Of a DNA stretch of 64,000 nt, positions 52,940-61,865 are shown piece after piece. Position 1 is the first letter of the stretch; every line of letters begins with the position of its first letter. The stretch comes from an uncultured Gammaproteobacteria bacterium (GTDB lineage: Bacteria; Pseudomonadota; Gammaproteobacteria; Steroidobacterales; Foliamicaceae), in contig OX639965.1 of NCBI GenBank assembly GCA_951828235.1, positions 1,199,191 through 1,263,190 of the forward strand, written 5' to 3'. The position numbers were made by a program, and so were the translations under genes. A model generated the notes under the pieces. The model searched no databases, had not been told where the DNA came from, and was given only the letters and a program-made list of their open reading frames with translations.

Positions 52940-53782
52940 ATGCTGAGTTTCATCAACCATCCCTTGACGGGTACGCCGTACGGAACGGCGCTCGATCTGT
53001 GCATTGTCCTGACCGCCCTGGCCTGGCTGACGTCGGTGATTACCCGCGAGTACTCCTGGGTCGACCGCCTGTGGGCTCTGTGCCCGACGGTCTATTGCCT
53101 GATGGTTGCCGCCAACGTGGATTTCGCTTCGCCGCGGCTGAACCTCATGACGGCGCTGGTCACGCTTTGGGGATTGCGGCTCACCTTCGGCTTTGCGCGC
53201 AAGGGGGGCTTCTCCAGCGGAGGCGAAGACTACCGCTGGGCCGCGATCCGCAAGAAAATCGGCGAGGCCGGCTTTCAGGTCCTGAACCTGGTTTTCACTG
53301 CCGTGGGCCAGATGCTGATCGTCTGGCTGTTCACATCCCCCGTGCACCAGGCATGGCAGTGGCTGGAAACGCCGTTGACCTTCCTCGACGGCATTGCCGC
53401 CGCCATATTCCTTGTGCTGTTCATTGGCGAATGGGTGGCCGACGAGCAGATGTGGAGATTCCAGCAAGGCAAGAAGCGAAAGATCGAAGCGGGCGAGGAA
53501 GTGACCGAGCCATTCATCACAACCGGCCTGTTCGCGTATTGCCGCCACCCCAATTACTTCTGCGAGATGGGCCTGTGGTGGGTGTTCTACCTGTTTGCGG
53601 TCGGCGCATCCGGGGAGTGGCTCAACTGGACCGGACTCGGGTTCGTGGTGCTGACGCTCATGTTCCAGGGCTCAACGCAATTCACGGAATCGCTGACCTT
53701 GTCGAAGTATCCCGCTTACCGCGAGTATCAGGCCACCACGCTCCGCATCATTCCTCTGCCTTTTTTGCGCCGCGCGAAATAG
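52940..53782 (+). CDS. DUF1295 family membrane protein (steroid-reductase/isoprenylcysteine methyltransferase-like)
   Basis: 280 residues with about six hydrophobic segments. The landmarks EYSWVDRLWALCPTVYCL, FGFARKGGFSSGGEDYRW and the C-terminal FAYCRHPNYFCEMGLWWVFY, with SKYPAYREYQATTLRIIPLP, match DUF1295. This family is related to steroid 5-alpha-reductases and isoprenylcysteine carboxyl methyltransferases; its reaction is undefined. This is the second such membrane protein in the window (the first at 37.7 kb). The ATG at 52940 is the first in frame before the helix. Confidence 0.85.
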   Translation: MLSFINHPLTGTPYGTALDLCIVLTALAWLTSVITREYSWVDRLWALCPTVYCLMVAANVDFASPRLNLMTALVTLWGLRLTFGFARKGGFSSGGEDYRWAAIRKKIGEAGFQVLNLVFTAVGQMLIVWLFTSPVHQAWQWLETPLTFLDGIAAAIFLVLFIGEWVADEQMWRFQQGKKRKIEAGEEVTEPFITTGLFAYCRHPNYFCEMGLWWVFYLFAVGASGEWLNWTGLGFVVLTLMFQGSTQFTESLTLSKYPAYREYQATTLRIIPLPFLRRAK

Positions 53783-53825
53783 TCTGGGAGGGAGGCCGTT
53801 AAGCCCTCACAGCGTCTCTCCGGGA

Positions 53826-53844
53826 GTAGGGGCACTGCCCCTAC
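53826..53844. terminator. Perfect hairpin GTAGGGGCA-C-TGCCCCTAC between convergent genes
   Basis: Two 9-base arms around one base, without a T-run, lying between the convergent DUF1295 and MFS-acyltransferase genes. It could end transcripts from both sides or be another small repeat unit; the main repeat family follows directly. Confidence 0.35.
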
Positions 53845-53888
53845 GGCGTCCCCGCCCTCCGCGAAGGCGGGACGCCTTCGTTCCCGGG
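53845..53888. repeat. Dispersed GC palindromic repeat, copy E
   Basis: GGCGTCCCCGCC, then CTCCGCGAA, then GGCGGGACGCCTTCG: nearly complete element of the family, in the gap between convergent genes. Confidence 0.65.
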
Positions 53889-53903
53889 CAGGCCTCCCGG
53901 GCC

Positions 53904-55814
53904 TCAAGCGTGTTCGCCGCGCAGCCGGCCGACTTCCTCGAACAGCTGGTCGGTGGTAATGCCTTCAGGCTCCATGGGCTTGCCGACCCGCAGTTCCACC
54001 GGCGCCCGCAGCCACTTCAGGCTGCCGCGGAACGTGCCCCGTCCCTGGTGCGAGAACAGGCTGCCCCACAAACCGCGCAGCGCCATCGGAACCACCGGAA
54101 CGGGCACCTGCCCGAGCAGCTTGAGCACCCCGGGGCGGAACTCGTGCATCTTTCCGTCGCGGGTCAGATGGCCTTCCGGGAATATGCACACCAGTTCGCG
54201 GTTGCGCAGCGCCTCCGCCAGCGATTCAAAGGCCTTGCGGTAAACCTCCGGGTCGTCCTTGTGCGCCGTGATCGGAACGGCGCTGACGCTGCGGAAGATG
54301 AAATTGAGCAGCGGAAGGTCGTATATGCGCCTGATCATGACGAAACGCACGGGCCGGCGAAGCACGCCCAGGATCAGCAGCGCATCGACATAACTTACAT
54401 GGTTGCAGACCAGCACCGCCGCGCCGCGTTCCGGCACGCGGTCGAGGTTGCGGAAGCGCAGCCGGTAGAGACTGCGCATCAGGCACCAGATCAGGAAGCG
54501 CGAAACGAACTCCGGAACTTCCCAGAAGACGAATGTCGAGACACCCAGGTTGATCACCGCCAGCACCAGGAACAGCTGCGGGATACTCGCTTCCAGGACT
54601 ACCAGCAACAGGATGCTCAGCCCCGCGCCGATCACCATGAACAGCGCATTGATGATGTTGTTGAAGGCGATAACCCGGGCGCGGGTCTCCTGGCGCGTTC
54701 GCTGCTGGATCACCGAGTACATCGGCACCACGTAGAGTCCGCCGAAGAATCCGATAAGGAACAGGTCCACCATCGGGTTCCAGCCACCGGCGCCAAGAAA
54801 CTGCGCGATTCCCGCGTCCGGCGTAACCGGGCTCATGGTGGTCAGCGCGAAATGCGCCGCGAACGCCGACAGCCCCAGGCTGCCGATGGGCGTAAGGCCG
54901 ATTTCCACGCGACGCCCCGAAAGCCATTCGCAGACCATGGACCCCACGCCGATACCCACGGCCAGCGTCGCCATCAGCGATGTCGTTACCGTTTCGTTGG
55001 CGTTGAGGACCTCCTTGCCATAATTGGGCATCTGCGTGAGGACCACCGACCCCAACAGCCAGAACCAGGAAATGCCCATGATCGAGAGCAGCACCGAACG
55101 CTTGGCGGCCGCGGCCCGCCCCATGCGGGCAATGACGGTGACGGGGTTCCAGCAGATCCTGCCGGCGCCGACGGCGGGCGGGGCGGGGGGAATGAAGCGG
55201 CTGGCCAGGTATCCTGTCGCCGCCAGTCCCACGACGGTGACCGCGATCAGCAACGGCCGCGAGGCTGCAGGTTCCGCCGCCGCCAGCGCGCCGCCGAGCA
55301 AGAGTCCGGCAGGAATGGCAACGAAGGTGCCCATCTGCACCAGCCCGTTGCCGCCCACCAGTTCCGCCTGTCCCAGGTGCTGGGGGATGATGGCGTACTT
55401 GATCGGACCGAAAAAGGTGGACTGCGTGCCCGTCAGGAACAGCACCGCCAACACCGCCCACACTGAGCCGGAGGCCACCGCCAGGCCGCCCAGCAGCATG
55501 ATGCAGATTTCGGCTATCTTGATCCGCCGCGCCAGGGTCGCTTTGTCGCCGTGGTCGGCGAGTTCGCCGGCCCATGCGGAAAAAAGGAAAAACGGCAAGG
55601 CGAACAGGCCGGCGCCGATGTTGGCCAGCGTGTTTGCATTGACCGCGCCGGCGCCGAACACGATCAGCACGATCACGGCGTTGCGGTACACGTTGTCGTT
55701 GAACGCGCCCAGCGCCTGGGTGAAGAAGAAAGGCGAGAACCGGCGGGTGAGCAGCAGTGAGAACTGCCCGCGTTCCCGGGTGGATGTTGCCGGTCCTTCG
55801 CCGCTTGCGCTCAT
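53904..55814 (-). CDS. MFS transporter fused to a PlsC-type acyltransferase
   Basis: 636 residues. An N-terminal LplT-like major-facilitator part has 12 helices (ALGAFNDNVYRNAVIVLIVF, FGPIKYAIIPQHLG). From about residue 430 a PlsC domain carries the HX4D motif NHVSYVD and the FPEGHLTRDG block. Similar proteins of about 1140 residues have a third domain, an acyl-ACP synthetase (Aas); it is missing here and not found nearby. A function in lysophospholipid flipping and reacylation in the inner membrane is likely. The start at 55814 is preferred over the ATG at 55847. Confidence 0.85.
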   Translation of the reverse strand: MSASGEGPATSTRERGQFSLLLTRRFSPFFFTQALGAFNDNVYRNAVIVLIVFGAGAVNANTLANIGAGLFALPFFLFSAWAGELADHGDKATLARRIKIAEICIMLLGGLAVASGSVWAVLAVLFLTGTQSTFFGPIKYAIIPQHLGQAELVGGNGLVQMGTFVAIPAGLLLGGALAAAEPAASRPLLIAVTVVGLAATGYLASRFIPPAPPAVGAGRICWNPVTVIARMGRAAAAKRSVLLSIMGISWFWLLGSVVLTQMPNYGKEVLNANETVTTSLMATLAVGIGVGSMVCEWLSGRRVEIGLTPIGSLGLSAFAAHFALTTMSPVTPDAGIAQFLGAGGWNPMVDLFLIGFFGGLYVVPMYSVIQQRTRQETRARVIAFNNIINALFMVIGAGLSILLLVVLEASIPQLFLVLAVINLGVSTFVFWEVPEFVSRFLIWCLMRSLYRLRFRNLDRVPERGAAVLVCNHVSYVDALLILGVLRRPVRFVMIRRIYDLPLLNFIFRSVSAVPITAHKDDPEVYRKAFESLAEALRNRELVCIFPEGHLTRDGKMHEFRPGVLKLLGQVPVPVVPMALRGLWGSLFSHQGRGTFRGSLKWLRAPVELRVGKPMEPEGITTDQLFEEVGRLRGEHA

Positions 55815-55882
55815 CAGCCGTCTTTCCCGCGCTTCGGAGCGCGCCATGTTAACCGGCGTGCCGGCGTAGGCGCGGCTGCGCG

Positions 55883-56728
55883 ATGGCTCGTCCCCGCCCT
55901 CAGCTTGTTCGGCGCGCCTTTGACCGTGCAGCGGCCGGCTTTGTCCGGCACGATTTCCTCCACGCCGAGATTCGCCGCCGGATGCTGGAACAGTTGCAGT
56001 GGGTGCGCGTCGAGCCCGCCTGCATCGTCGATGCCGGCGCCGGTACCGGGGGCGCGCGGGACGAATTACTGCGGCGCTTTCCTAAAGCCCGGGTCCTGTC
56101 GCTGGACAGCTCGCTCGGAATGTTGCGCGCCGGAGCCGGGGAGCGCATTTGCGGGGACATGCAGCAGATGCCGCTGGCTGACCGCTGCGCCGAACTCGTA
56201 CTCTCGAACCTGGCGCTGCATTGGTGTCCGGCCATAGGCGCCGCGCTGGCCGAGTTTCGCCGGGTGCTGGGCTCGCCCGGCTTGCTTTTCTTCTCGATGT
56301 TCGGCCCCGACACGCTTCGGGAATTGCGCCGGGCGCGGAGCGTCGCGGGTTTCGCGGACGAGCCGGAAACGCTGCTCGACATGCACCATCTGGGCGACGC
56401 CCTGGTGCGAGCGGGTTTTGCCGACCCGGTAATGAGCGCCGAGCGGTTTCCGGTGCCGTACGCGGACTATGCGGCCCTGGAAGGCGACTTGCGCCGTTGC
56501 GGGGCGAGCCGCGCCATGATGCCCCGGGATGCGGGTCTGGCCGGCCGCGGGCGCCGGCGGGCCGTGCAGGAGGCCTTTGAATCGCAACGCGGCTCCGACG
56601 GAATGGTGGCAGTCAGTATTGAAGTCGTCTACGGCCAGGCCTGGGTCGCGCCGCCGAAGGGCCGCGAGGAGCCGGCGGAAGTTCCCCTGGAAGAGATCAG
56701 TTTGCGGAGTAAAGCGAAGCCGCCTTGA
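55883..56728 (+). CDS. BioC-like SAM-dependent methyltransferase
   Basis: 281 residues. The N-terminal VRRAFDRAAAGFVRHDFLH is characteristic of BioC and NdufaF5-like enzymes. The SAM-binding loop VDAGAGTGGARDELL is near residue 50, followed by LSNLALHWCPAIGAALAEF and FSMFGPDTLRELRRA, both typical of BioC (malonyl-ACP O-methyltransferase of biotin synthesis). No other bio gene is adjacent, so the assignment rests on sequence. Its 3' end overlaps that of the convergent modC by 32 bases. Confidence 0.78.
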   Translation: MARPRPQLVRRAFDRAAAGFVRHDFLHAEIRRRMLEQLQWVRVEPACIVDAGAGTGGARDELLRRFPKARVLSLDSSLGMLRAGAGERICGDMQQMPLADRCAELVLSNLALHWCPAIGAALAEFRRVLGSPGLLFFSMFGPDTLRELRRARSVAGFADEPETLLDMHHLGDALVRAGFADPVMSAERFPVPYADYAALEGDLRRCGASRAMMPRDAGLAGRGRRRAVQEAFESQRGSDGMVAVSIEVVYGQAWVAPPKGREEPAEVPLEEISLRSKAKPP

Positions 56729-57779
56729 TTGTGGCGTAGACCTCGACGCCTGGCGCCAGCGCCAGCTCCCGCACCGAGCGCCGGGTAACGCGCGCCCAAA
56801 GCGTCTGGCCCACGTTCACGACGACGTCGGCAAGCGCGCTGTCCTCCTGCACGACCCGCTCCACCGTGCCCCTCATCACGTTCAGCACGCTACTGCGGCG
56901 GGGCCGCTCCAGGGACAGTGAAACGTCGCCGGCGCGCACCTGGAGCACAACATCGGCGCCCGGGGGAAGGCCCAGCCGCGCCAGGAAAAGGGAGTGTCCC
57001 GCGCAGGACAGCCGGCTCAGGCCGTCGCCGTCGTCGGCCTGCTCGATGCGGCAGGACAGCAGCGCTCCCGCGGTCCGCTGCCCGGTGAGCGCCTGCAGTT
57101 CCGGGCGTCCCAGCAGGTCCTGAAGCCCCCCGGCCGACTGAACCACGCCGCGGTCGATCAGGACCAGGCGGTCGGCCAGCCGCACCACCTCCTCCATGCG
57201 ATGGGTGACGTAGACGATCACCCGGTCGCGGTCCTGCTTGAGCCGCTCAAGAAAACCCAGTACCTCACCGCGGCGCTCTCCGTCCAGCCCGGCGAGCGGT
57301 TCGTCGAGCAACAGGACGTCGGGCGCGGTACGCAACGCCCTTCCGATCGCCACGCGCTGCTGTTCGCCGCCGGACAGGCTCATCGGCCGGCGGTCGAGCA
57401 ACGACTCGAGCTCCAAAAGTTCGACGAGTTCCTCAAGGGCGGGCGCGGACCCTTTGCCACGCCGCCGCCCGTACTGGAGGTTGCCGCGCACGGTCAGATG
57501 CGGAAACAGGCGGCCGTCCTGAAAGACGACCCCCACCGGGCGTTGCTCGGGAGGCAGGTTCACGCCCTTGCGGCTCGCGAACACGCAGGTCCCGCCGATG
57601 GCGATCTCGCCTTCGTCCGGCGTGAGCAGGCCGGCGATCATGTTCACCAGCGAAGTCTTGCCCGCTCCGGACTGGCCGTACAGGGCGGTTACGCCGGGCT
57701 GTAGCTCGAGCCGCCCTTGCCACTCGAATTCGGCCAGTTTCCTGCGTGCGTCGAATTGCAGCATCGTGCGCGGGTTCAA
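56697..57779 (-). CDS. modC: Molybdate ABC transporter ATP-binding protein
   Basis: 360 residues. The ATPase half has Walker A YGQSGAGKTSLVN, signature LSGGEQQRVAIGRAL, Walker B LLLDEPLAG and switch histidine YVTHR. The C-terminal MOP/TOBE domain (about residues 290-355) binds molybdate (VLNVMRGTVERVVQE, ARVTRRSVRELAL). It powers high-affinity molybdate import with ModB and ModA. Its ATG overlaps the modB stop by 4 bases. The 3' end overlaps convergent bioC. No ModE repressor or Moco riboswitch was seen. Confidence 0.94.
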   Translation of the reverse strand: MNPRTMLQFDARRKLAEFEWQGRLELQPGVTALYGQSGAGKTSLVNMIAGLLTPDEGEIAIGGTCVFASRKGVNLPPEQRPVGVVFQDGRLFPHLTVRGNLQYGRRRGKGSAPALEELVELLELESLLDRRPMSLSGGEQQRVAIGRALRTAPDVLLLDEPLAGLDGERRGEVLGFLERLKQDRDRVIVYVTHRMEEVVRLADRLVLIDRGVVQSAGGLQDLLGRPELQALTGQRTAGALLSCRIEQADDGDGLSRLSCAGHSLFLARLGLPPGADVVLQVRAGDVSLSLERPRRSSVLNVMRGTVERVVQEDSALADVVVNVGQTLWARVTRRSVRELALAPGVEVYATIKAASLYSAN

Positions 57780-58453
57780 CTCAGGCGCTTGCGGACCGCG
57801 CGCGCGGCCATCTCGGATGCCGCCAGCGCGACGATGGCCAGCGCCAGCGATACTCCGGCCAGCCAGGCGGCGGCGGTTTCGCCTTCGGGCGTCTGCAGCA
57901 GCGTGTAGATCGCCAGGGGCAGGGTCCGCGTCTGCCCGGGAACATTGGAAACGAAGGTGATCGTGGCGCCGAACTCGCCCAGGCAGCGCGCGAAAGCCAG
58001 CAGTGCGCCGGTGAGCAGGCCCGGCGCCGCCAGCGGCAAGGTAACGGTAAACAGCGAACGCGCCGGGGTCGCGCCCAGCGTTCGGGCCGCCTCCTCAAGA
58101 CGGCGGTCCACCGACTCGATTCCCAGGCGGATTGCCCGGACCATGAGCGGGAAGGCCATGACCGCCGCGGCCACCGCCGCGCCCCTCCAGGTGAACGTGA
58201 AAGTGAGGCCGAGCCAGTCGTAAAGGAGCCGCCCCAGCCAGCCGTTGCGCCCCAGCACGATCAACAGCAGGTAGCCCACCACCACCGGGGGCGTGACCAG
58301 CGGCAGGTGCACCAGGCCGTCCAGGAGGATTTTTCCCGGAAAGCGGCAGCGCGCCAGTACCCAGGCGCAGGCGATGCCGGCCGGGAGCGAACAGGCCACC
58401 GCCCATAGCGAGACCTTCAGCGACAGCGCCGCGATTTCCCACACCGGCGTCAT
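57776..58453 (-). CDS. modB: Molybdate ABC transporter permease
   Basis: 225 residues with five or six helices and the EAA loop EEAARTLGATPARSLFTVTLPLA that binds ModC. The FPLMVRAIRLGIESVDRRL segment and GEFGATITFVSNVPG are typical ModB. Both ends overlap neighbours by 4 bases (ATGA with modC and modA), so the three proteins are translated as a unit. Confidence 0.94.
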   Translation of the reverse strand: MTPVWEIAALSLKVSLWAVACSLPAGIACAWVLARCRFPGKILLDGLVHLPLVTPPVVVGYLLLIVLGRNGWLGRLLYDWLGLTFTFTWRGAAVAAAVMAFPLMVRAIRLGIESVDRRLEEAARTLGATPARSLFTVTLPLAAPGLLTGALLAFARCLGEFGATITFVSNVPGQTRTLPLAIYTLLQTPEGETAAAWLAGVSLALAIVALAASEMAARAVRKRLS

Positions 58454-59301
58454 CGTTGCTCCCCGGGAGCGCCCTCGCTAAGCGGCGTGAAGCCGTGCTC
58501 CCAAAATACGCTCTGCGCCTCCCCGGTAAACAGGTACTCGTAGAAGGAGGGCGCCGCCGGGCTCTCGGCCGGCCCGAGCAGGGCCAGTTCGTAACGGATC
58601 GGCGAGTGGCTTTCCGCCGGCAGCCAGGCCGCCGCAGCCAGGCTGGCGTCCGCGTCCAGCTCGCTGGCATAGGTGATGCCGAGCGGCGCCTCACCCTGCG
58701 CCACTCGCACCGTCACCGCCCGAGCGTTGGCGGCGAACGCCAGGCGTCCCGCGAGCGGCCCCCACAGCTCGAGGTGTTCAAGCGCCTCGCGCGCATATAT
58801 GCCGGCCGGCACGTGCGCGGGGTCCGCCAGCACCAGCGGGAAGTCCGCAAGCGCCGCCAGCAGCGTCGCAGGCCGGCTGAGGGTCACCTGCGCGCCCCCG
58901 TGGGCAAGCCAGATCAGGGCAAGCCGGTTGCCAATCAATGGGCGCCGCGAGCCCGGCTCCAGCAAGCCCGCCTGCTCGAGTCGATCCAGCCACTGGCGAT
59001 TGGCGGACAGGAACAGGTCCGCACGCGCGCCGTGAATGACCTGCCGGGCCAGGGTCGAAGAGGCGGCAAAGGAAAACCGGACACGTTGCCCGTGTTCCTG
59101 CTCAAATGACTGCGCCAGGGCATTCAGGGGAACCATCGTGCTGGCCGCTGCGAATACCAGGACCGAAGGGCCGGGCTGGGCGGGCGCCGGCAGGCTCCCG
59201 GCGCAGAGCATCGCGCCGAGCGCAAGGGCCTGCAGGGCCTTGCCTAACGGCCGCGCCGATTCATTCCGCCTCCCGCCTGCAAGACGCATGCATGCCAGCA
59301 T
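58450..59301 (-). CDS. modA: Molybdate ABC transporter substrate-binding protein
   Basis: 283 residues. A signal peptide with the hydrophobic core ALQALALGAMLCAGSLPAPA precedes a mature part beginning VLVFAAASTMVPLNAL. The ligand-binding serines are in AAAST and the FAASSTLARQV segment, with TYASELDA near the C-terminus as in ModA. It captures molybdate in the periplasm for ModBC. The ATG at 59301 has GGTGGA upstream, so I prefer it to a longer frame reaching 59436. modB overlaps by 4 bases. Confidence 0.92.
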   Translation of the reverse strand: MLACMRLAGGRRNESARPLGKALQALALGAMLCAGSLPAPAQPGPSVLVFAAASTMVPLNALAQSFEQEHGQRVRFSFAASSTLARQVIHGARADLFLSANRQWLDRLEQAGLLEPGSRRPLIGNRLALIWLAHGGAQVTLSRPATLLAALADFPLVLADPAHVPAGIYAREALEHLELWGPLAGRLAFAANARAVTVRVAQGEAPLGITYASELDADASLAAAAWLPAESHSPIRYELALLGPAESPAAPSFYEYLFTGEAQSVFWEHGFTPLSEGAPGEQR

Positions 59302-59413
59302 AGCCAATTCCACCCGGATTGCACACAAGCGAATCCTTTGAACCCATGCGGCACGGATACTCCATGTAGGATGGCTGAAACGAGTTGAACCGCGCCGGCG
59401 AACGGGATCGAGC

Positions 59414-60880
59414 TTGAGGCAAGACGGCACGAACAAACGCTACCCGGGTTACGACCATGACCGCCGCTGGCGGGAACTGGTGTTTCCCGATAACTACCGC
59501 AATCCGGAGCCTCGCCGGCGGTACCACCTGGTGGTGATCGGGGCCGGGCCCGCCGGCCTCGTGGCCTCGATCGCGGCGGCGGGACTCGGCGCGCGCGTCG
59601 CCCTCGTCGAGAAGCAGGCCATGGGCGGCGATTGCCTCAATGCGGGATGCGTTCCGTCAAAGTCCCTTCTCGAGTTCACGCGGCGCAACCCGGGCGCCGA
59701 TTTCGATGAGGCATTTGCCTGGCTGCGACAGGTCCGCTCCGACATCGCGGCGCATGATTCGGTGGAGCGCTATCGTCAGATGGGCGTGGACGTTTTTCTC
59801 GGGCCCGCCCGGTTCGCAGACGGCAAGAGCGTTGAGGTGGGCGAGAGCCGCCTGTCCGCCCGGCGTTTTCTGATCGCAACCGGCGCACGCGCCGGGCTGC
59901 CGCGGATTCCGGGATTGCAGGATTGCGACGCGCTCACCAACGAGTCCTTCTTCGACCTGGTCGAGCCCCCGCAGCGGCTGGCGATCCTCGGCGCCGGCCC
60001 GGTGGGGTGCGAATTGGCCCAGCCAATGGCCCGGCTCGGTATCGCGGTGCACCTGTTCGAAATGGCCGAGCGGGCGCTGCCCGGTGCGACTGCAGCGGCG
60101 AGCGCCGCGCTCGAAACTGCGCTGGAGGCCGACGGGGTGAGGCTGCACCTGGCCTCGAAGGTGAACCGGATCAGCAACCAGGGCGGCCGGCCCACGATTC
60201 ACGCGGCCGGCGGTTCGGTGACGGTTGATCGCCTGCTTGTCGCGGCGGGCCGGCGCGCCAACGTGGAGGATCTGAATCTCGCGGCCGCCGGCGTTGAGTT
60301 GAGCGGCGGCCGGATCGCCGTGGACCACAGGCTGCGCACGACGAACCGGAAGATTTACGCCGCGGGCGATGTCTGCTCCAGGCTGCCGTTCACGCACAAT
60401 GCCGACGCCCAGGCGCGCATCGTGGTCCGCAACGCGCTGTTTGCGCCTTCCGCGAGTATCCGGGCACTCGTGGTCCCGCAATGCACCTACACCGATCCGG
60501 AAGTGGCCCAGGTGGGCAGAACGGAGGCTGAACTAGCCGAAAAAGGCATCGCATTCGACTCCCGCCAATTGAAGTTCGGCGAGCTTGACCGGGGCAGGAC
60601 TGCCGGCGACCGTGAAGGTCTTGTCGAGCTGTTGACCGCCGCGGGCAGCGACAGGATCCTGGGGGCTACCATCGTGGGGCATGACGCCGGAGAGCAGATC
60701 GCGCCGCTGTGCCTGGCGATGGCCAACGGCCTGGGCCTGGGTGCCGTGGGCAAGGCCGTGTTGCCCTATCCCACCCGCGCCGAATACCTGCGCCGGCTGG
60801 CCGACGAACACGCGCGCACCCGCCTGACGCCCCGCGTTCGCCGCCTGATGAAAGCCTGGTTCCGATATGCCGTCCGGTAG
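59414..60880 (+). CDS. Mercuric-reductase-like pyridine nucleotide-disulfide oxidoreductase
   Basis: 488 residues. An N-terminal extension (RYPGYDHDRRWRELVFPDNY) precedes VVIGAGPAGLVASIAAAGLG. The redox-active pair is in GGDCLNAGCVPSKSLL near residues 72-87, the NAD(P) motif in AILGAGPVGCELAQPM, and the second FAD motif in IYAAGDVCSR. The usual HPTxxE of lipoamide dehydrogenases reads YPTRAE, so the active-site histidine is tyrosine. No metal-binding domain or mer genes accompany it, so mercury reduction is doubtful. The TTG start at 59414 is the first in frame; a radical SAM gene follows after 45 bases. Confidence 0.85.
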   Translation: MRQDGTNKRYPGYDHDRRWRELVFPDNYRNPEPRRRYHLVVIGAGPAGLVASIAAAGLGARVALVEKQAMGGDCLNAGCVPSKSLLEFTRRNPGADFDEAFAWLRQVRSDIAAHDSVERYRQMGVDVFLGPARFADGKSVEVGESRLSARRFLIATGARAGLPRIPGLQDCDALTNESFFDLVEPPQRLAILGAGPVGCELAQPMARLGIAVHLFEMAERALPGATAAASAALETALEADGVRLHLASKVNRISNQGGRPTIHAAGGSVTVDRLLVAAGRRANVEDLNLAAAGVELSGGRIAVDHRLRTTNRKIYAAGDVCSRLPFTHNADAQARIVVRNALFAPSASIRALVVPQCTYTDPEVAQVGRTEAELAEKGIAFDSRQLKFGELDRGRTAGDREGLVELLTAAGSDRILGATIVGHDAGEQIAPLCLAMANGLGLGAVGKAVLPYPTRAEYLRRLADEHARTRLTPRVRRLMKAWFRYAVR

Positions 60881-60925
60881 TTTCCAATCCGGCGTGCCCG
60901 CGGAGCCGGGCTTTCCCGTCCGGTC

Positions 60926-61831
60926 ATGAACGGCGCCTCCGCGGAAATGGCGGAGCCGAGGGCGCCCCGCGGCTATATTCAGCCCGGCGCCTTGCGCGAG
61001 CTGTGGTTTCATACCGGAACGGCCTGCAACCTTGCCTGCCCGTTCTGCCTGGAAGGTTCCCGGCCGGGTGACGACCGCCTTCAGCGAATCACGCTGGCGG
61101 ACGCGAAGCCGCTGCTCGACGAGGCCGCTGCGCTGGGCGTTCGCCAATACTCCTTTACCGGCGGCGAGCCCTTCATCGTCAAGGATTTCATCAGGATCCT
61201 GCGCTATGCCTCAAACCTGGGGCCGTGCCTGGTGCTCACCAACGGGACCGATCCGATGATCCGGCGCCTGGATGAGATCGGGCCGCTGGCCGCGCAACCG
61301 TTTCCGGTCAGTTTTCGGATCAGCATTGACTACGCCGATACCCACCGCCACGAAGCGGCGCGCGGCAAGGGGAATTTCGAAAAGGCCTGGCGCAGCCTCG
61401 CGGCGCTGCACGCGCGCGGCTTTGCGGTATCGCTGGCCCGACAGTCCGATGCCGGGGAGGACAGCGCGGCGGTGGAGGGGGCGTTTCGCGCGCTTTGCGG
61501 CCAGCACGGCCTGCCGCGCGACACGCGCATCGTGTCTTTTCCGGACTTCCTGCCGCCCGGATCGAATCCCACGGTGCGCCGGATCACGGAAGACTGCATG
61601 ACCACGCATCATGACGAGGAGTCGCGCCGTTCTTTCATGTGCTACTTCTCGAAGATGGTTGTCAAGAAACAGGGCCGCATGCGGGTATACGCCTGCACGC
61701 TGGTGGACGACGACGAATCCTTCGACCTCGGCGGCACCCTTGCGGAAAGCCTCGACAAGCGCATCTTTCTGCGCCACCACCGCTGCAACAGCTGCTTCGC
61801 CTTCGGCTCCTCGTGCAGCGAACTGGCATGA
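60926..61831 (+). CDS. Radical SAM protein with C-terminal cysteine cluster
   Basis: 301 residues. The radical SAM cluster motif CNLACPFCLEGS (CX3CX2C) is near residues 33-44, followed by YSFTGGEPFIVKDF. The C-terminal part carries additional cysteines (VYACTLVDDDE, HHRCNSCFAFGSSCSELA) resembling an auxiliary iron-sulfur site as in SPASM-like enzymes. The substrate is unknown. The gene lies 45 bases after the flavoprotein and 34 before a metallophosphoesterase, so the three may form one unit. Confidence 0.85.
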   Translation: MNGASAEMAEPRAPRGYIQPGALRELWFHTGTACNLACPFCLEGSRPGDDRLQRITLADAKPLLDEAAALGVRQYSFTGGEPFIVKDFIRILRYASNLGPCLVLTNGTDPMIRRLDEIGPLAAQPFPVSFRISIDYADTHRHEAARGKGNFEKAWRSLAALHARGFAVSLARQSDAGEDSAAVEGAFRALCGQHGLPRDTRIVSFPDFLPPGSNPTVRRITEDCMTTHHDEESRRSFMCYFSKMVVKKQGRMRVYACTLVDDDESFDLGGTLAESLDKRIFLRHHRCNSCFAFGSSCSELA

Positions 61832-61865
61832 TGCTCGACTTGAAATGACCGCGGAGTAGAGAACG

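Noticed and set aside
59414-60880. Calling the flavoprotein a true mercuric reductase (merA)
   Set aside because: No heavy-metal-binding domain, no C-terminal vicinal cysteine pair and no mer neighbours.
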